This document shows positions 9,160 to 18,226 of a stretch of DNA of 63,120 nucleotides, one piece after another. The position numbers were made by a program, and so were the translations under genes. The notes under the pieces were generated by a model. The model searched no databases. It saw only the letters and a program-made list of their open reading frames with translations, and had not been told where the DNA came from. The DNA comes from Tildeniella torsiva UHER 1998/13D. Its GTDB lineage: Bacteria; Cyanobacteriota; Cyanobacteriia; Phormidesmidales; Phormidesmidaceae. The DNA is taken from contig JAHHIH010000031.1 of the NCBI GenBank assembly GCA_019358835.1, positions 1 through 63,120 of the forward strand. Direction: 5' to 3'. The first letter of the stretch is position 1, and each line of letters starts with the position of its first letter.

Positions 9160-10516
9160 ACTGTTTCGCCGCAGCCGCTGGCAGCTCACGGGTTGGTATA
9201 CCGGTGTGATGGCCGTTGTGCTGGCGATCAGTGCTTTGGGCATGTACGAGGCGATCGCCCATGCCCATCGGGTGGCCGCCGATCGAGAGCTAAAGTCGGT
9301 CGCTGAAGCCGTTCACGACAACCTAGAAAAAACTCTCACCTCTGGCGATCAGATTGAGAGCGGTTCCTCTGACCTGCTGCCGAGCCTTTGCCTCACGGGA
9401 GATCCCTGCTTGGCCCCCTTTGAGCACAGCCAGAACCACTATCACCCCGATGACCTCTACTCCGGCAATTACTATATCCGGGTGCTAGGCACCAATGGGG
9501 CATTAGTTGCGACTGCTGGCGACTACCCCCCAGGCCTACCCAGCCCTGATGTTTCTGCCCTTTGGCAAACCCTGCGCGATGGGTCGGGGCAGCCCTACCG
9601 CCAGGTTATTCTGCCCCTGTATGCCCTTGATGATCAGCAACTGGTGGGCCGGGTCGTAGTGGGCCGCTCGCTCAATGACTTTGCCGCCTACCTTGCCACG
9701 GTTCGCTGGAATATGGCGTTAGGTCTACCGATTGTTCTAGCGCTCACGGCGATCGCTGGCTGGTGGCTGGCGGGGGTGGCGCTGAAGCCGGTGCGAATGT
9801 CGTACCGCAACATTCAGCAGTTTACGGCGGATGCCGCCCACGAGCTGAGAACCCCTCTCTCTGCGGTTCAGGCCACCACAGAGTCGGTGATTCGACTGCC
9901 AGACATCTCAGATGCCGAGGCCCGCGATACGCTCCAAGTGATCGCTCGCCAAAACCACCGCCTCACCCGCTTAGTCAGCGATCTGCTGCTCTTATCCCGG
10001 CTCGATATTCAAACCTCAACGCCCGGCTTGGCCTGCTGCCTGCAAGACGTGCTGAGCGATATCGAGGAGGAGATGGCGGCGCTATCAATCGCTAAGGGCA
10101 TTCACCTCTGGCTCGATCAGCCTGCGGCCCCGCCGCTGATAGTGATTGGCCACGAAGAGCAACTCTATCGCCTGGTGCTAAATGTGGTCAGCAACGCCTT
10201 CCAGCACACCCCTGCCGACGGCAAAGTCACCATCTGCCTGAGAGCCGTAGATAAGCACGCCCTGATTACCGTAGAAGATACTGGAGTGGGCATTCACCCC
10301 GACGATCAGCCGCGAATTTTCGATCGCTTTTACCGCATCGAAAAAGATCGATCGCGCCAGAGCGGCGGAGCGGGGCTGGGACTGTCGATCGCGCTGGCGA
10401 TCGCCCAGGCCCACGGCGGCAGCATTCACGTCAAAAGCGCCGTCTCCCATGGCAGCACCTTTACCATTAGGCTCCCCCTCGCCAGTTCAGGCACCTCCCT
10501 AGGCCAGCTTCGCTAG
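9128..10516 (+). CDS. rppB: RppB/CopS-like sensor histidine kinase
   Basis: A membrane sensor kinase of 462 residues: membrane segments at about 22-42 and 196-217 flank a periplasmic domain with Cys88 and Cys94 (LCLTGDPCLAP) and a nearby His-rich stretch (HSQNHYHPDD). The catalytic part has His238 in AADAHELRTPLSAV, the N-box NVVSNAFQHT, DTGVGI and GAGLGLSIA. The start ATG lies inside the response-regulator gene (32-bp overlap, other frame), and no better start follows before the first helix. The periplasmic Cys pair and His residues are candidate metal ligands. It is a paralogue of the kinase at 528. Confidence 0.9.
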   Translation: MAWDTGSKLNRLFRRSRWQLTGWYTGVMAVVLAISALGMYEAIAHAHRVAADRELKSVAEAVHDNLEKTLTSGDQIESGSSDLLPSLCLTGDPCLAPFEHSQNHYHPDDLYSGNYYIRVLGTNGALVATAGDYPPGLPSPDVSALWQTLRDGSGQPYRQVILPLYALDDQQLVGRVVVGRSLNDFAAYLATVRWNMALGLPIVLALTAIAGWWLAGVALKPVRMSYRNIQQFTADAAHELRTPLSAVQATTESVIRLPDISDAEARDTLQVIARQNHRLTRLVSDLLLLSRLDIQTSTPGLACCLQDVLSDIEEEMAALSIAKGIHLWLDQPAAPPLIVIGHEEQLYRLVLNVVSNAFQHTPADGKVTICLRAVDKHALITVEDTGVGIHPDDQPRIFDRFYRIEKDRSRQSGGAGLGLSIALAIAQAHGGSIHVKSAVSHGSTFTIRLPLASSGTSLGQLR

Positions 10517-10828
10517 GTTAGACCTCTACCGCATTATTGTGGTGATTTTCCTGCGCTCTCAAGTTAGCCTTCTCTCGCTATTGATCGGCGGCATATTAGG
10601 CATGCCCAGGATCTAAAGAAGTAATACTTTTCATGCTGATTTCATATTCATTCGTCAGGCTGTAGATATACCAAGTTCAGATCGAGATCTGTGGTGTTCC
10701 TACAAGCACAGCTTCACTTCTGGGCTGGGCTTTGCATAGAGATTTTATCTTTCTATTCGACGAAGAAAAAGGCTTAGGCACTTCTAATCGATGGCATAAC
10801 GCACAATCGAGTATAGAGAGACCCAAAA
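10517..10828. other. intergenic region before the copper ATPase
   Basis: This 312-bp gap holds one clear element, the direct repeat at 10629-10645. The remaining 183 bp before the ATPase start is AT-rich and could be a long leader; no small ORF or hairpin stood out. Confidence 0.5.
10629..10645 (+). promoter_or_regulatory. TTTCAT-N5-TTTCAT direct repeat upstream of copB
   Basis: Perfect half sites at 10629-10634 and 10640-10645, followed at once by ATTCAT (10646-10651), a possible degenerate third site. It lies 183 bp upstream of the ATPase start. Confidence 0.72.
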
Positions 10829-12872
10829 ATGGCCCATGATCACACGAATCACTCTAAAACGCATCACGCTGAAATGCATCATGGCCATGTAGACCACGGC
10901 TCTTCTTCTGGCCATGATAAGCATGCTGGTCATAGCCCTGAAATTTTCCGTAGACGGTTTTTTGTCTGCCTGGTGCTGACCCTACCAGTTCTGTATTTTT
11001 CGCCTTCTTTTCAACAGTGGTTTGGCTATCAGGCCATTCAGTTTCCTGGATCTGAATTAGTGAGTCCTCTTTTAAGTGTGGTGATCTATGGCTATGGCGG
11101 CTGGGTATTTTTAAGGGGTGCCTGGATTGAGCTACAGGGCAAAATCGGGATGATGACCCTGGTTGCCTTAGCGATTACAGTTGCATTTGTCTACAGTCTG
11201 GCTGTTTCTTTTGGGCTAGAGGGTGAGCCATTTTACTGGGAGCTAGCTACCTTAGTCACTATCATGTTGCTAGGCCATTGGATAGAAATGGCCTCGGTGC
11301 AAGGGGCTAGCCGCGCCCTAGAGCACCTAGCAAATCTGGTACCAGCAACAGCCCATCGGTTTAGGGCAGGCAAGATCGAGGAGGTTTCTGTCGAGAATTT
11401 GCAGCCTAGCGATACCATTCTCGTCAGACCCGGCGAACAAATCCCGATTGATGGCGAGGTGGTTGAAGGCACCTCTAGCGTTAACGAAGCATTTTTGACT
11501 GGTGAGTCCCGTCCTGTCATCAAACAGGTCGGAGACGAAGCCGTAGGTGGCTCTGTCAATGGCGAAGGAGCACTCACTTTAAAAATCATTCGGACAGGCG
11601 AGCAGACGACGCTGAGCCAAATCATGCGTCTAAGTAGAAGAGGCACAGTCATCGCGCAGCCGATATCAGGCTCTAGCGGATCAACTGGCCTATTGGCTGA
11701 CCTTGACTGCGATCGGAGTCGGCGTACTGACCTTTGTCGTTTGGCTATCGGTAGGCCCATCATTGACCTTTGCGATTAATCGGGCCGTAACCGTACTCGT
11801 TATTACCTGTCCCCATGCCTTAGGCTTGGCCATTCCCCTAGTAATTGTGAATGCCACGTCCCTATCGGCAAAGCATGGCATCTTAGTGCGGAACCGTGAG
11901 GCGTTTGAACGGGCTCGTCAGATTCAGGTGATCGCCTTCGATAAAACTGGCACCTTAACCGAGGGTGAATTTGGGGTTCGCCATATTTTCACGGACGCTG
12001 TGGATGAAGCGAATGCGCTGGCGATCGCAGCCTCCCTAGAAACCTTTTCAGAGCATCCGCTAGGAGCAGCGATTGTGCGGGAAGCCGAAGCCAGGCAGAT
12101 TGGTTTACCTGGCGGCACGGACTTTCGAGCGGTGGCTGGCAAAGGGGTCGAGGGTACAGTAAACGGACGTCGCTATCGGGTCGGGCGACCTGAGTGGGCC
12201 GAAGAACTGGCGCTATCGGTGGCAGACTCGCTACAGGCCGGGCTCGCGACCATTGAGCAGCGTGGAGAAAGCGCGATCGCGCTGATGGACGACACACAGC
12301 TCCTGGCACTGTTTGGCCTAGCCGATAAAGTCCGGGCTCAATCTCGCCGGGCGATCGAGCAGCTACAGTCTATGGGATTGGAGGTTGTCATGATCACGGG
12401 CGATGCTGAAGCCGTCGCTAAATCAGTGGCCGATGAGTTGGGCATTGATCGCTACTATGCCCGAGTCTTACCGCAAGATAAGGCATCTCTCATCCGCAAA
12501 CTGAAATCAGAAAAGCCCGTTGCGTTTGTCGGCGATGGCATCAATGATGCCCCAGCCATGCTTGAAGCCAACTTAGCTCTCGCCATTGGGGCTGGCACCA
12601 ACGTGGCGATTGAATCTGCCGATTTAGTCTTGATCAAGAGCAATCCACTAGATGCAACCTATGCTTTAAAACTGGCCAAAGCAACGTACGGCAAGATGAT
12701 CCAAAACTTGTTTTGGGCAACCGGCTACAACGTAGTTGGCATTCCGCTTGCAGCTGGAGTCGCTTATCCTTTCGGCATTCTGCTAACCCCAGCTGTAGGG
12801 GCAATTTTCATGAGCGTTTCAACTGTCATAGTGTCTATCAATGCGATGTTGCTGCGCCGAGTCAAACTATAA
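10829..12872 (+). pseudogene. copB: CopB-type Cu/Ag P1B-ATPase interrupted by a one-base frameshift
   Basis: Two overlapping frames (10829-11779 and the frame ending at 12872) together encode one P1B-3 ATPase of about 680 residues. The N-terminus is a His/Met tail ([18 protein letters not shown]). The A-domain TGES is in the first part; the CPH ion-binding motif ([13 protein letters not shown]), the phosphorylation site DKTGT and the GDGINDAPA hinge are in the second. Removing one A of the AA at 11632-11633 restores a continuous family-like reading ([20 protein letters not shown]). The break lies between the A-domain and the CPH helix, so neither half alone would be a working pump. It may be a natural mutation or a sequencing error. 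It heads an operon with the HMA, DUF2933 and methyltransferase-like genes, and has a TTTCAT repeat upstream. Confidence 0.85.
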
Positions 12873-12899
12873 ATGTATTGCTCATTAAGGTGAATAATT

Positions 12900-13130
12900 A
12901 TGCCTATTAGCACGCTCAAAATAGAAGGAATGATGTGTAGTGGATGTGGCGAAATCATTGAGAGGGCAGCAGAAAAAATTCCTGGCATTGAAAAATGCAC
13001 AGTCGAGTTTTCTAAAAGTCAGACTACGGTTATTTACAATCCTCAATTAGTGACCATAGAAACTTTTCAGAGGGCTCTGGCAGGGGTTGGATATACTGCC
13101 CAGATTGTCGAGAATTCTTCTGTCGCTTGA
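12900..13130 (+). CDS. heavy-metal-associated (HMA) domain protein
   Basis: A 76-residue soluble protein consisting of one ferredoxin-like HMA fold. The binding loop is GMMCSGCGEIIERA (CxxC, Cys13 and Cys16), followed by the usual IPGIEKCTVEF and VTIETFQRALAGVGYTAQ strands. An extra Cys in EKC is unusual for copper chaperones. It starts 27 bp after the ATPase stop and is probably cotranscribed. It could deliver Cu(I) to the CopB-type ATPase, or bind Hg(II) or other soft metals as MerP does; with no signal peptide it is cytoplasmic. Confidence 0.85.
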   Translation: MPISTLKIEGMMCSGCGEIIERAAEKIPGIEKCTVEFSKSQTTVIYNPQLVTIETFQRALAGVGYTAQIVENSSVA

Positions 13131-13186
13131 GTAGATCAAAATACCAAACGACTAAAAAACAAATTAAGTGAGGCAATAATAAACCT

Positions 13187-13423
13187 ATGATCAATGACTC
13201 TTCGACAAGTTTTTGGTGGCGATCGCCGTCTGGCATTGCGCTGCTAATATTCTTAGGAATTTCCGCTTTTTTTCTATTCACCGAGCATCTTGCTCACATT
13301 ATTCCTGTGTTGCCTTGGCTGTTTCTATTGGCCTGCCCATTAATGCATGTCTTTATGCACGGTAGCCCCGGAGGACATCACGGGCATAGCCGTCATAATT
13401 CGCCTCAAGGAGATGAGAAATGA
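13187..13423 (+). CDS. DUF2933 small membrane protein
   Basis: A 78-residue protein with two hydrophobic segments (about 15-30 and 36-53) and a His/Gly-rich C-terminus (HVFMHGSPGGHHGHSRHN). The layout matches DUF2933, a family of unknown function seen with copper and mercury resistance genes. The His/Met residues after the second helix could bind metal. Its last four bases overlap the start of the next gene (ATGA), so the two are translationally coupled. Confidence 0.75.
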   Translation: MINDSSTSFWWRSPSGIALLIFLGISAFFLFTEHLAHIIPVLPWLFLLACPLMHVFMHGSPGGHHGHSRHNSPQGDEK

Positions 13424-14085
13424 ATAACGCTCCTGCCTATGGTCTTTGGTCGTTGGTGATTATTAATTCTCTAGTGTTCATCATTTTTGCGTTTAGTTTT
13501 ACGAAGCCAAAAAGTGCTCGTGATTGGCGATCGTTTGGGGTATTTTCTGCCTTCATCGTCGCGCTTTTCACTGAAATGTATGGCATTCCTGTCACCGTCT
13601 ATCTGCTTTCAGGTTGGCTACAGAGTCGCTATCCTAGCTTAGACCCCCTATCTCACGATGCCGGACATCTCTGGTGGACAATTTTAGGACTTGGAGGCGA
13701 TCCTCACTTTAACCCTATTCACCTACTTAGTAACTTAGTAATTTTGAGCGGGTTCATCCTGTTATCTTCTGCTTGGAGAGTACTCTATGGGGCTCAGCAA
13801 AACCAGCGGCTCGCGATCACCGGCCCCTACTCAAGGGTACGACATCCTCAATATGATGCGTTTGTCTTGATCATGTTTGGATTCTTGCTGCAATGGCCCA
13901 CTATTCTGACGCTGCCGATGTTTCCCCTTCTAGTCTGGATGTATGTCCGCTTAGCCCATCAAGAAGAGCGTGAAGCCCTGGCGGAATTTGGTGAGGAATA
14001 TGCCCAATATGCAGCTAAGGTACCTGCCTTTTTCCCACCCTTTGGTGCCGCTGACAGGCAAGGTGAAGACTTTCCACATGTGTAA
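13420..14085 (+). CDS. isoprenylcysteine carboxyl methyltransferase-like membrane protein
   Basis: A 221-residue polytopic membrane protein. The C-terminal half has the ICMT/PEMT-type signature: GPYSRVRHPQY (residues about 130-140), then a hydrophobic stretch and REEREAL-type residues (HQEEREALAEFGEEYAQYA). Such proteins are predicted SAM-dependent methyltransferases and recur beside DUF2933 and copper-ATPase genes in bacteria; their substrate there is unknown. It overlaps the DUF2933 gene by 4 bp and is followed by a small membrane protein 17 bp later. Loss of a neighbouring gene would not reveal its target, so no substrate is assigned. Confidence 0.78.
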   Translation: MNNAPAYGLWSLVIINSLVFIIFAFSFTKPKSARDWRSFGVFSAFIVALFTEMYGIPVTVYLLSGWLQSRYPSLDPLSHDAGHLWWTILGLGGDPHFNPIHLLSNLVILSGFILLSSAWRVLYGAQQNQRLAITGPYSRVRHPQYDAFVLIMFGFLLQWPTILTLPMFPLLVWMYVRLAHQEEREALAEFGEEYAQYAAKVPAFFPPFGAADRQGEDFPHV

Positions 14086-14102
14086 TTACAGGAGCAAAAA
14101 TT

Positions 14103-14309
14103 ATGGAAGGCAACAAGATAGATCGTAAAACATGGCTATCTGGTTCAGTGGGCTTTGTTGCGGGTGTTGCCGCAACTCTGGTGATGGTTGCTCTGTTGAT
14201 GGGTGGCATGATGGCGATGGTAGGTGGCGGTTTCTGCCGCTCGAATTCTCTGCAAAGACCGGCGACAGAACCAGTCGCCCAACATGAGATTTTGGGCTTG
14301 CCCGGTTAG
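14103..14309 (+). CDS. small single-pass membrane protein
   Basis: A 68-residue protein with one long hydrophobic segment (about 11-46), rich in Gly, Met and Val and ending MMAMVGGGFC. An AGGAG ribosome binding site precedes the ATG by about 9 bp, and the gene starts 17 bp after the methyltransferase-like gene, so it is very likely the last gene of the copB operon. The Met cluster plus a Cys could contact copper. I do not recognise the family. Confidence 0.6.
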   Translation: MEGNKIDRKTWLSGSVGFVAGVAATLVMVALLMGGMMAMVGGGFCRSNSLQRPATEPVAQHEILGLPG

Positions 14310-14351
14310 CCAGTGCTACCTCTGTCTGTCTTATCTGGAGAGACGCTAAAG

Positions 14352-14411
14352 GGGGACGGGTGTCTTAGGCGCATCCCAGATCTCTGGTAAAAAGCAAAGG
14401 CACCCGTCCCC
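14352..14411. terminator. inverted repeat between convergent genes
   Basis: Arms GGGGACGGGTG (14352-14362) and CACCCGTCCCC (14401-14411) are perfectly complementary and separated by 38 nt. The repeat lies between the ends of the copB operon and the cus-like operon, so it is a candidate bidirectional terminator or attenuator. There is no U-tract. Confidence 0.45.
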
Positions 14412-14423
14412 TGGTAGAGGAGC

Positions 14424-14879
14424 TTACTTCGAGAAGTTAAAGCGGGCGTTGACCTTTTCACCCTTGATATCGGTCTGAATGACAGTCTTATAGTCTCCCG
14501 CTGCCTGGCTCGGCAAAAATGCAAAGAAATGCTCACCCTCGGCATCGTACTCCATCGGAATTTCTTGCTGGGTGCCATCGGGGAGCTGCACCTGGGCCAC
14601 TGCCGTGGCATCGGCAATAGCTTCATGGGTGTCACCTGTTTGCAGATAAAGGTCGAGGTGAATGCCATCGGCTTCGGGCGCGGGCACCAGTTCTAAATGG
14701 TAGGGGCCACTTTCGACCACTTGCCCACCCTTGGTAGCAGCAGTCTCGGCCTCAGCTGGGCTTTCGACTACGGGAGTTTCAGCAGCAGTGTCAGGGGCTG
14801 TTGCGGTTTCAGCGCCACCACAAGCAGATAACGCCAGCACACCCGTGATCAACAGGGCTTGAACAAATTGAGAACGCAT
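14424..14879 (-). CDS. periplasmic lipoprotein of the cus-like operon
   Basis: A 151-residue protein with a lipoprotein signal peptide (lipobox LSAC, Cys20), an Ala/Glu/Thr-rich linker (about 22-50) and a beta-rich domain (about 51-151) containing GPYHLELVPAPEADGIHLDL and a GDYKTVIQTDIKGEKV strand pair. The domain outline recalls FixH/YtkA-like beta sandwiches, but this is only an impression. It is 63 bp downstream of the RND pump gene and clearly in the same operon. That is the place where gram-negative cus operons may carry the outer-membrane channel or a CusF-like metal carrier. A metal-delivery or accessory role is inferred from position only. Confidence 0.72.
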   Translation of the reverse strand: MRSQFVQALLITGVLALSACGGAETATAPDTAAETPVVESPAEAETAATKGGQVVESGPYHLELVPAPEADGIHLDLYLQTGDTHEAIADATAVAQVQLPDGTQQEIPMEYDAEGEHFFAFLPSQAAGDYKTVIQTDIKGEKVNARFNFSK

Positions 14880-14942
14880 GGGGTAAATCTCCGAGCAGGT
14901 AAACAGTTGAGAGAAAAACGGTGAGCGGTGACCACCCTACGA

Positions 14943-17900
14943 TTAGACCGGGGTAACGGGCTGGCTTTCGGGGATGGACGTTTTGGTTTCAGGGGTTTCC
15001 TGAAGTGCCCCATCTCGGGATAAGGGCAGTAGGTAGCGACCAAACCGGGCATAGAGGGCAGGTAGCACCAACAGGGTGAGGGCTGTGGATGTGAACAAAC
15101 CACCTAGAACCACCACAGACAGCGGCTGCAAAATTTCTTTGCCGGGGCCTCCCGCAACGACCAAGGGAAGTAACCCCAGGGCTGAGGTGAAGGCCGTCAT
15201 GAGAATCGCATTCAGGCGCTCCATGGAGCCGTTAACCAAGGCCTGCCGCAGCGGCATACCTCGGGCAAATTTGCTGTTGTAGTTATCGACCAGCAACAGG
15301 CCGTTGCGGGTGGCCACGCCGAACAAGGTGATAAAGCCCACCAGCGACGCGACCGAAATCACGCCCCCGGTTAGCGCCACGGAAAAGACCCCACCCACCA
15401 GCGCCAGGGGCAAATTGATCATGATCATGGCGGTAGAAGCCACGGATTTGACCGAGAGATACATAATGACAGTGATGATCACAAAGGCGATTGCGCTAAA
15501 CACCAGCATGTTTTGCGTAGCCCGCGCCTCCGCCTCAAACTGGCCGCCGTATTGCGGGAAGTACCCTGCGGGAAACTGGACCTGCTCCGCCACCTTGGCG
15601 CGGATGTCGTTGACCACCGATCGCACATCCCGACCATTTACATTGGCGGCCACCACAATCAACCGCGACACATTCTCCCGGTTAATGGTGTTGGGGCCAG
15701 TGCCCGTGCGGATTTGCGCCACCTGCGCTAGGGGGATTTTCTCCCCCGTTGGAGTGTCAATCAACAGATTGCCAATAGTGGTGAGATCGCTTCTGGCCTC
15801 GGGCTCTAGCCACACCAGCAGGTCAAAGGTTTGCTGCTGGTCTAATACCTGCGACACCACCCTGCCGTTGAGGGCGGTTTCAATGGTGTTGGAGAGTTCA
15901 CCTACCGTCAGCCCATAGCGACCTGCCGCCACGCGATCGAACTGAATTTGAATTTGCTCAATGGGAATCTGCGGCTCTAGCTGCAAGTCCACCACGCCCT
16001 CTACGGTTTGCATGATGGCTTCGATCTCTTGCCCTAGGGAGTGCAGCTGGGCCAGGTCGGGACCGAAGATTTTGACGGCGATCGCACTCCTCACCCCCGA
16101 CAGCACCTCATCCATGCGGTGAGAGATGAACCCGCCAATATTAGGAGCCACCCCGGGCAGTTTGGCAAACTCCTCCCGCAGTTTTTCGATGCTGCCCTCG
16201 CGGTCTTTCAGCCCGGCCTCGCTTAGATCCACATCCATGTGGGCGGTGTTGACCGCCGCTGCATCGCTGTCGCCGGGGGCACGCCCGGAGCGCAGCTGCA
16301 CATGACGAAAGCGGGGGTCATCCTTGAGCGCCGCTTGAATGGCCAGCCCAGCGCTGTTGGTTGCCCCTAAAGACGAACCGGGGTAGAGCACCAGGGTATT
16401 GACTAAGTTTTGTTCCTGAAACTCGGGCAGAAACTCTCGGCCTAGGGAAGGTGCGATCGCCAGAGCCGCCATTAGAGATCCAGCGGCGATCGCCAAAATT
16501 ACGTTAGAGCGTCGCAGCGAAAAGTTCAGAAACGGTTGATAGCGTCCCTTGAAGAACCGAGCTACCCAGGGCTCAGTTTCGGGCAGAGGCCCGTGGGGCA
16601 GCAAAATGGCACAGAGCGCGGGCGTCACGGTTAGCGCTGTCACACTGGAAGCCAGCACCGCCGCCATGTAGCCCAACCCCATGGGAATGAAAATACTGCC
16701 CTCTACCCCACCTAAGGCAAACACAGGCGAGAACACGACCACAGTGATGATGGTGGCACCAAACACCGAGTCTCGCACTTCCTGACAGCCCGCCAAGACC
16801 ACTTCTAAGACGGGGCGAGGATGGGCAGAGTGCTTGTTCTCGCGCAGTGCCCGGTAGACGTTCTCTGCATCCACGATCGCATCATCGACAGCAGAACCGA
16901 TGGCCACAGCTAAGCCGCCTAGGGTCATGGTGTTAAGCCCCTGGCCTAGCCAATTCAGCGCCAGCACCCCGATCAGCAGCGATAACGGCAGCGCCACCAG
17001 ACACACCAGTAGGTTGCGCCAGTTCATTAAAAAGGGAATCAGAATCAGCGCAACAATGATGCTGCCCTCAATTAGCGCGGCGCGGACATTCTCGATCGAG
17101 GCATCAATATAGCTGTTCTGGCTAAAGGTGACGTCAACCTGAATATCTTGGGGCAGCCCCGCCTGAATCTCCGCCATCGCCGCTTCGATAGCACGAGTCA
17201 CCGAGGGCGTGTCGGCTAGAGGCTGCTTGTTTATCATAACCACCACCGCAGGCTGGCCATTCAGGCTGCTATCCCCCCGCTGGAGTGCAGCCCCAATTTG
17301 TACGGTGGCTACGTCGCTGAGCCGAACTGAAGTGCCATTACGCGCCGTGATCACGGACTGCTTCAAATCGTCAATCGTCTCTAACCGCCCAATGCCCCGC
17401 ACCAGCGTCTCTTTGTCCGGTGTGATCAAAAAGCCCCCTGGCGCATTGACGTTGGCCGCTTCTACAGCGTCGGTCACCTCTTGCAGCGACACGCCAAAAG
17501 CCTGCAACTTTTGGGGAGTAACCAGGACCTGATACTGCTGCACATCACCGCCGTAGACCACCACCTGAGATACACCGGACACCGCCAAGAGACGATTGGT
17601 GATCTGCCAATCGGCAATCCGCCGCAGCTCCATGAGCGACGTGCGGGTGTCGGCAGGGGCGGTTTCATCCACCCTAAACGCAACCATCATCACGGTGCTA
17701 ATGGGGGATGAGATCGGAGAAATTTGGGGAGTCTCAACGTTTTCAGGAATTTTGTCCTGGGCCTGCTGCAAGCGCTCGGTCACTAACTGCCGCGCCTGAA
17801 AGATGTCGGTATCCCACTTAAAGATGACTTTAACGACGGAAATACCGGCGGCAGACGCAGAGCGAACATCGGTAACCCCAGGCGTACCATTGATCGCGCT

Positions 17901-18110
17901 TTCAATCGGCAGCGTTACCAACGATTCCACTTCTTCTGGTGCCAATCCAGGGGCTTCGGTTTGAATTTCGACCTGGGGTGGCGCAAAGCTGGGAAACACA
18001 TCCAGCGGCATCTGGGCGACGGTGCGGAAAATCCAAATGGTGAGCACCATAGCCCCCAGGATGACTAACCAACGCCGTGCGATCGCCCATCTAATGATTG
18101 AATTCAGCAT
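14943..18110 (-). CDS. heavy-metal-efflux RND pump, CusA/CzcA superfamily
   Basis: A 1055-residue inner-membrane RND pump. It starts MLNSIIRWAIARRWLVILG and has the PLDVFPSFAPPQVEIQTEAPGL motif and two sets of membrane helices. The TM4 region reads AIGSAVDDAIVDAENVYR, i.e. A-I-G-x3-D-D rather than the D-F-G-x3-D-G of CzcA, so it belongs to an HME branch whose metal is uncertain. It shares GFISHRMDEVLSGVRSAIA and the C-terminal VLGGLFTSTALTLLV with the nrsA product at 3648. It is the middle gene of the adaptor-pump-lipoprotein operon on the minus strand. The operator at 19972 points to control by the same regulator as copM and the multicopper oxidase, so copper or silver is a reasonable guess. 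Confidence 0.92.
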   Translation of the reverse strand: MLNSIIRWAIARRWLVILGAMVLTIWIFRTVAQMPLDVFPSFAPPQVEIQTEAPGLAPEEVESLVTLPIESAINGTPGVTDVRSASAAGISVVKVIFKWDTDIFQARQLVTERLQQAQDKIPENVETPQISPISSPISTVMMVAFRVDETAPADTRTSLMELRRIADWQITNRLLAVSGVSQVVVYGGDVQQYQVLVTPQKLQAFGVSLQEVTDAVEAANVNAPGGFLITPDKETLVRGIGRLETIDDLKQSVITARNGTSVRLSDVATVQIGAALQRGDSSLNGQPAVVVMINKQPLADTPSVTRAIEAAMAEIQAGLPQDIQVDVTFSQNSYIDASIENVRAALIEGSIIVALILIPFLMNWRNLLVCLVALPLSLLIGVLALNWLGQGLNTMTLGGLAVAIGSAVDDAIVDAENVYRALRENKHSAHPRPVLEVVLAGCQEVRDSVFGATIITVVVFSPVFALGGVEGSIFIPMGLGYMAAVLASSVTALTVTPALCAILLPHGPLPETEPWVARFFKGRYQPFLNFSLRRSNVILAIAAGSLMAALAIAPSLGREFLPEFQEQNLVNTLVLYPGSSLGATNSAGLAIQAALKDDPRFRHVQLRSGRAPGDSDAAAVNTAHMDVDLSEAGLKDREGSIEKLREEFAKLPGVAPNIGGFISHRMDEVLSGVRSAIAVKIFGPDLAQLHSLGQEIEAIMQTVEGVVDLQLEPQIPIEQIQIQFDRVAAGRYGLTVGELSNTIETALNGRVVSQVLDQQQTFDLLVWLEPEARSDLTTIGNLLIDTPTGEKIPLAQVAQIRTGTGPNTINRENVSRLIVVAANVNGRDVRSVVNDIRAKVAEQVQFPAGYFPQYGGQFEAEARATQNMLVFSAIAFVIITVIMYLSVKSVASTAMIMINLPLALVGGVFSVALTGGVISVASLVGFITLFGVATRNGLLLVDNYNSKFARGMPLRQALVNGSMERLNAILMTAFTSALGLLPLVVAGGPGKEILQPLSVVVLGGLFTSTALTLLVLPALYARFGRYLLPLSRDGALQETPETKTSIPESQPVTPV

Positions 18111-18226
18111 AGGAATCGAAGAGTGTCTTGCGTAGGATGAAGCACGCTAACGCATTGTCTTTAGGCGTCTTAGGTATAGCTGCGCTAGAAGATCAGCTAA
18201 CGCACCTGACGAAGTCGAAAAAAAGC

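Noticed and set aside
11621..11650. Programmed frameshift in copB
   Set aside because: No slippery run, stop codon or stimulatory hairpin at the site; an indel is the simpler explanation.
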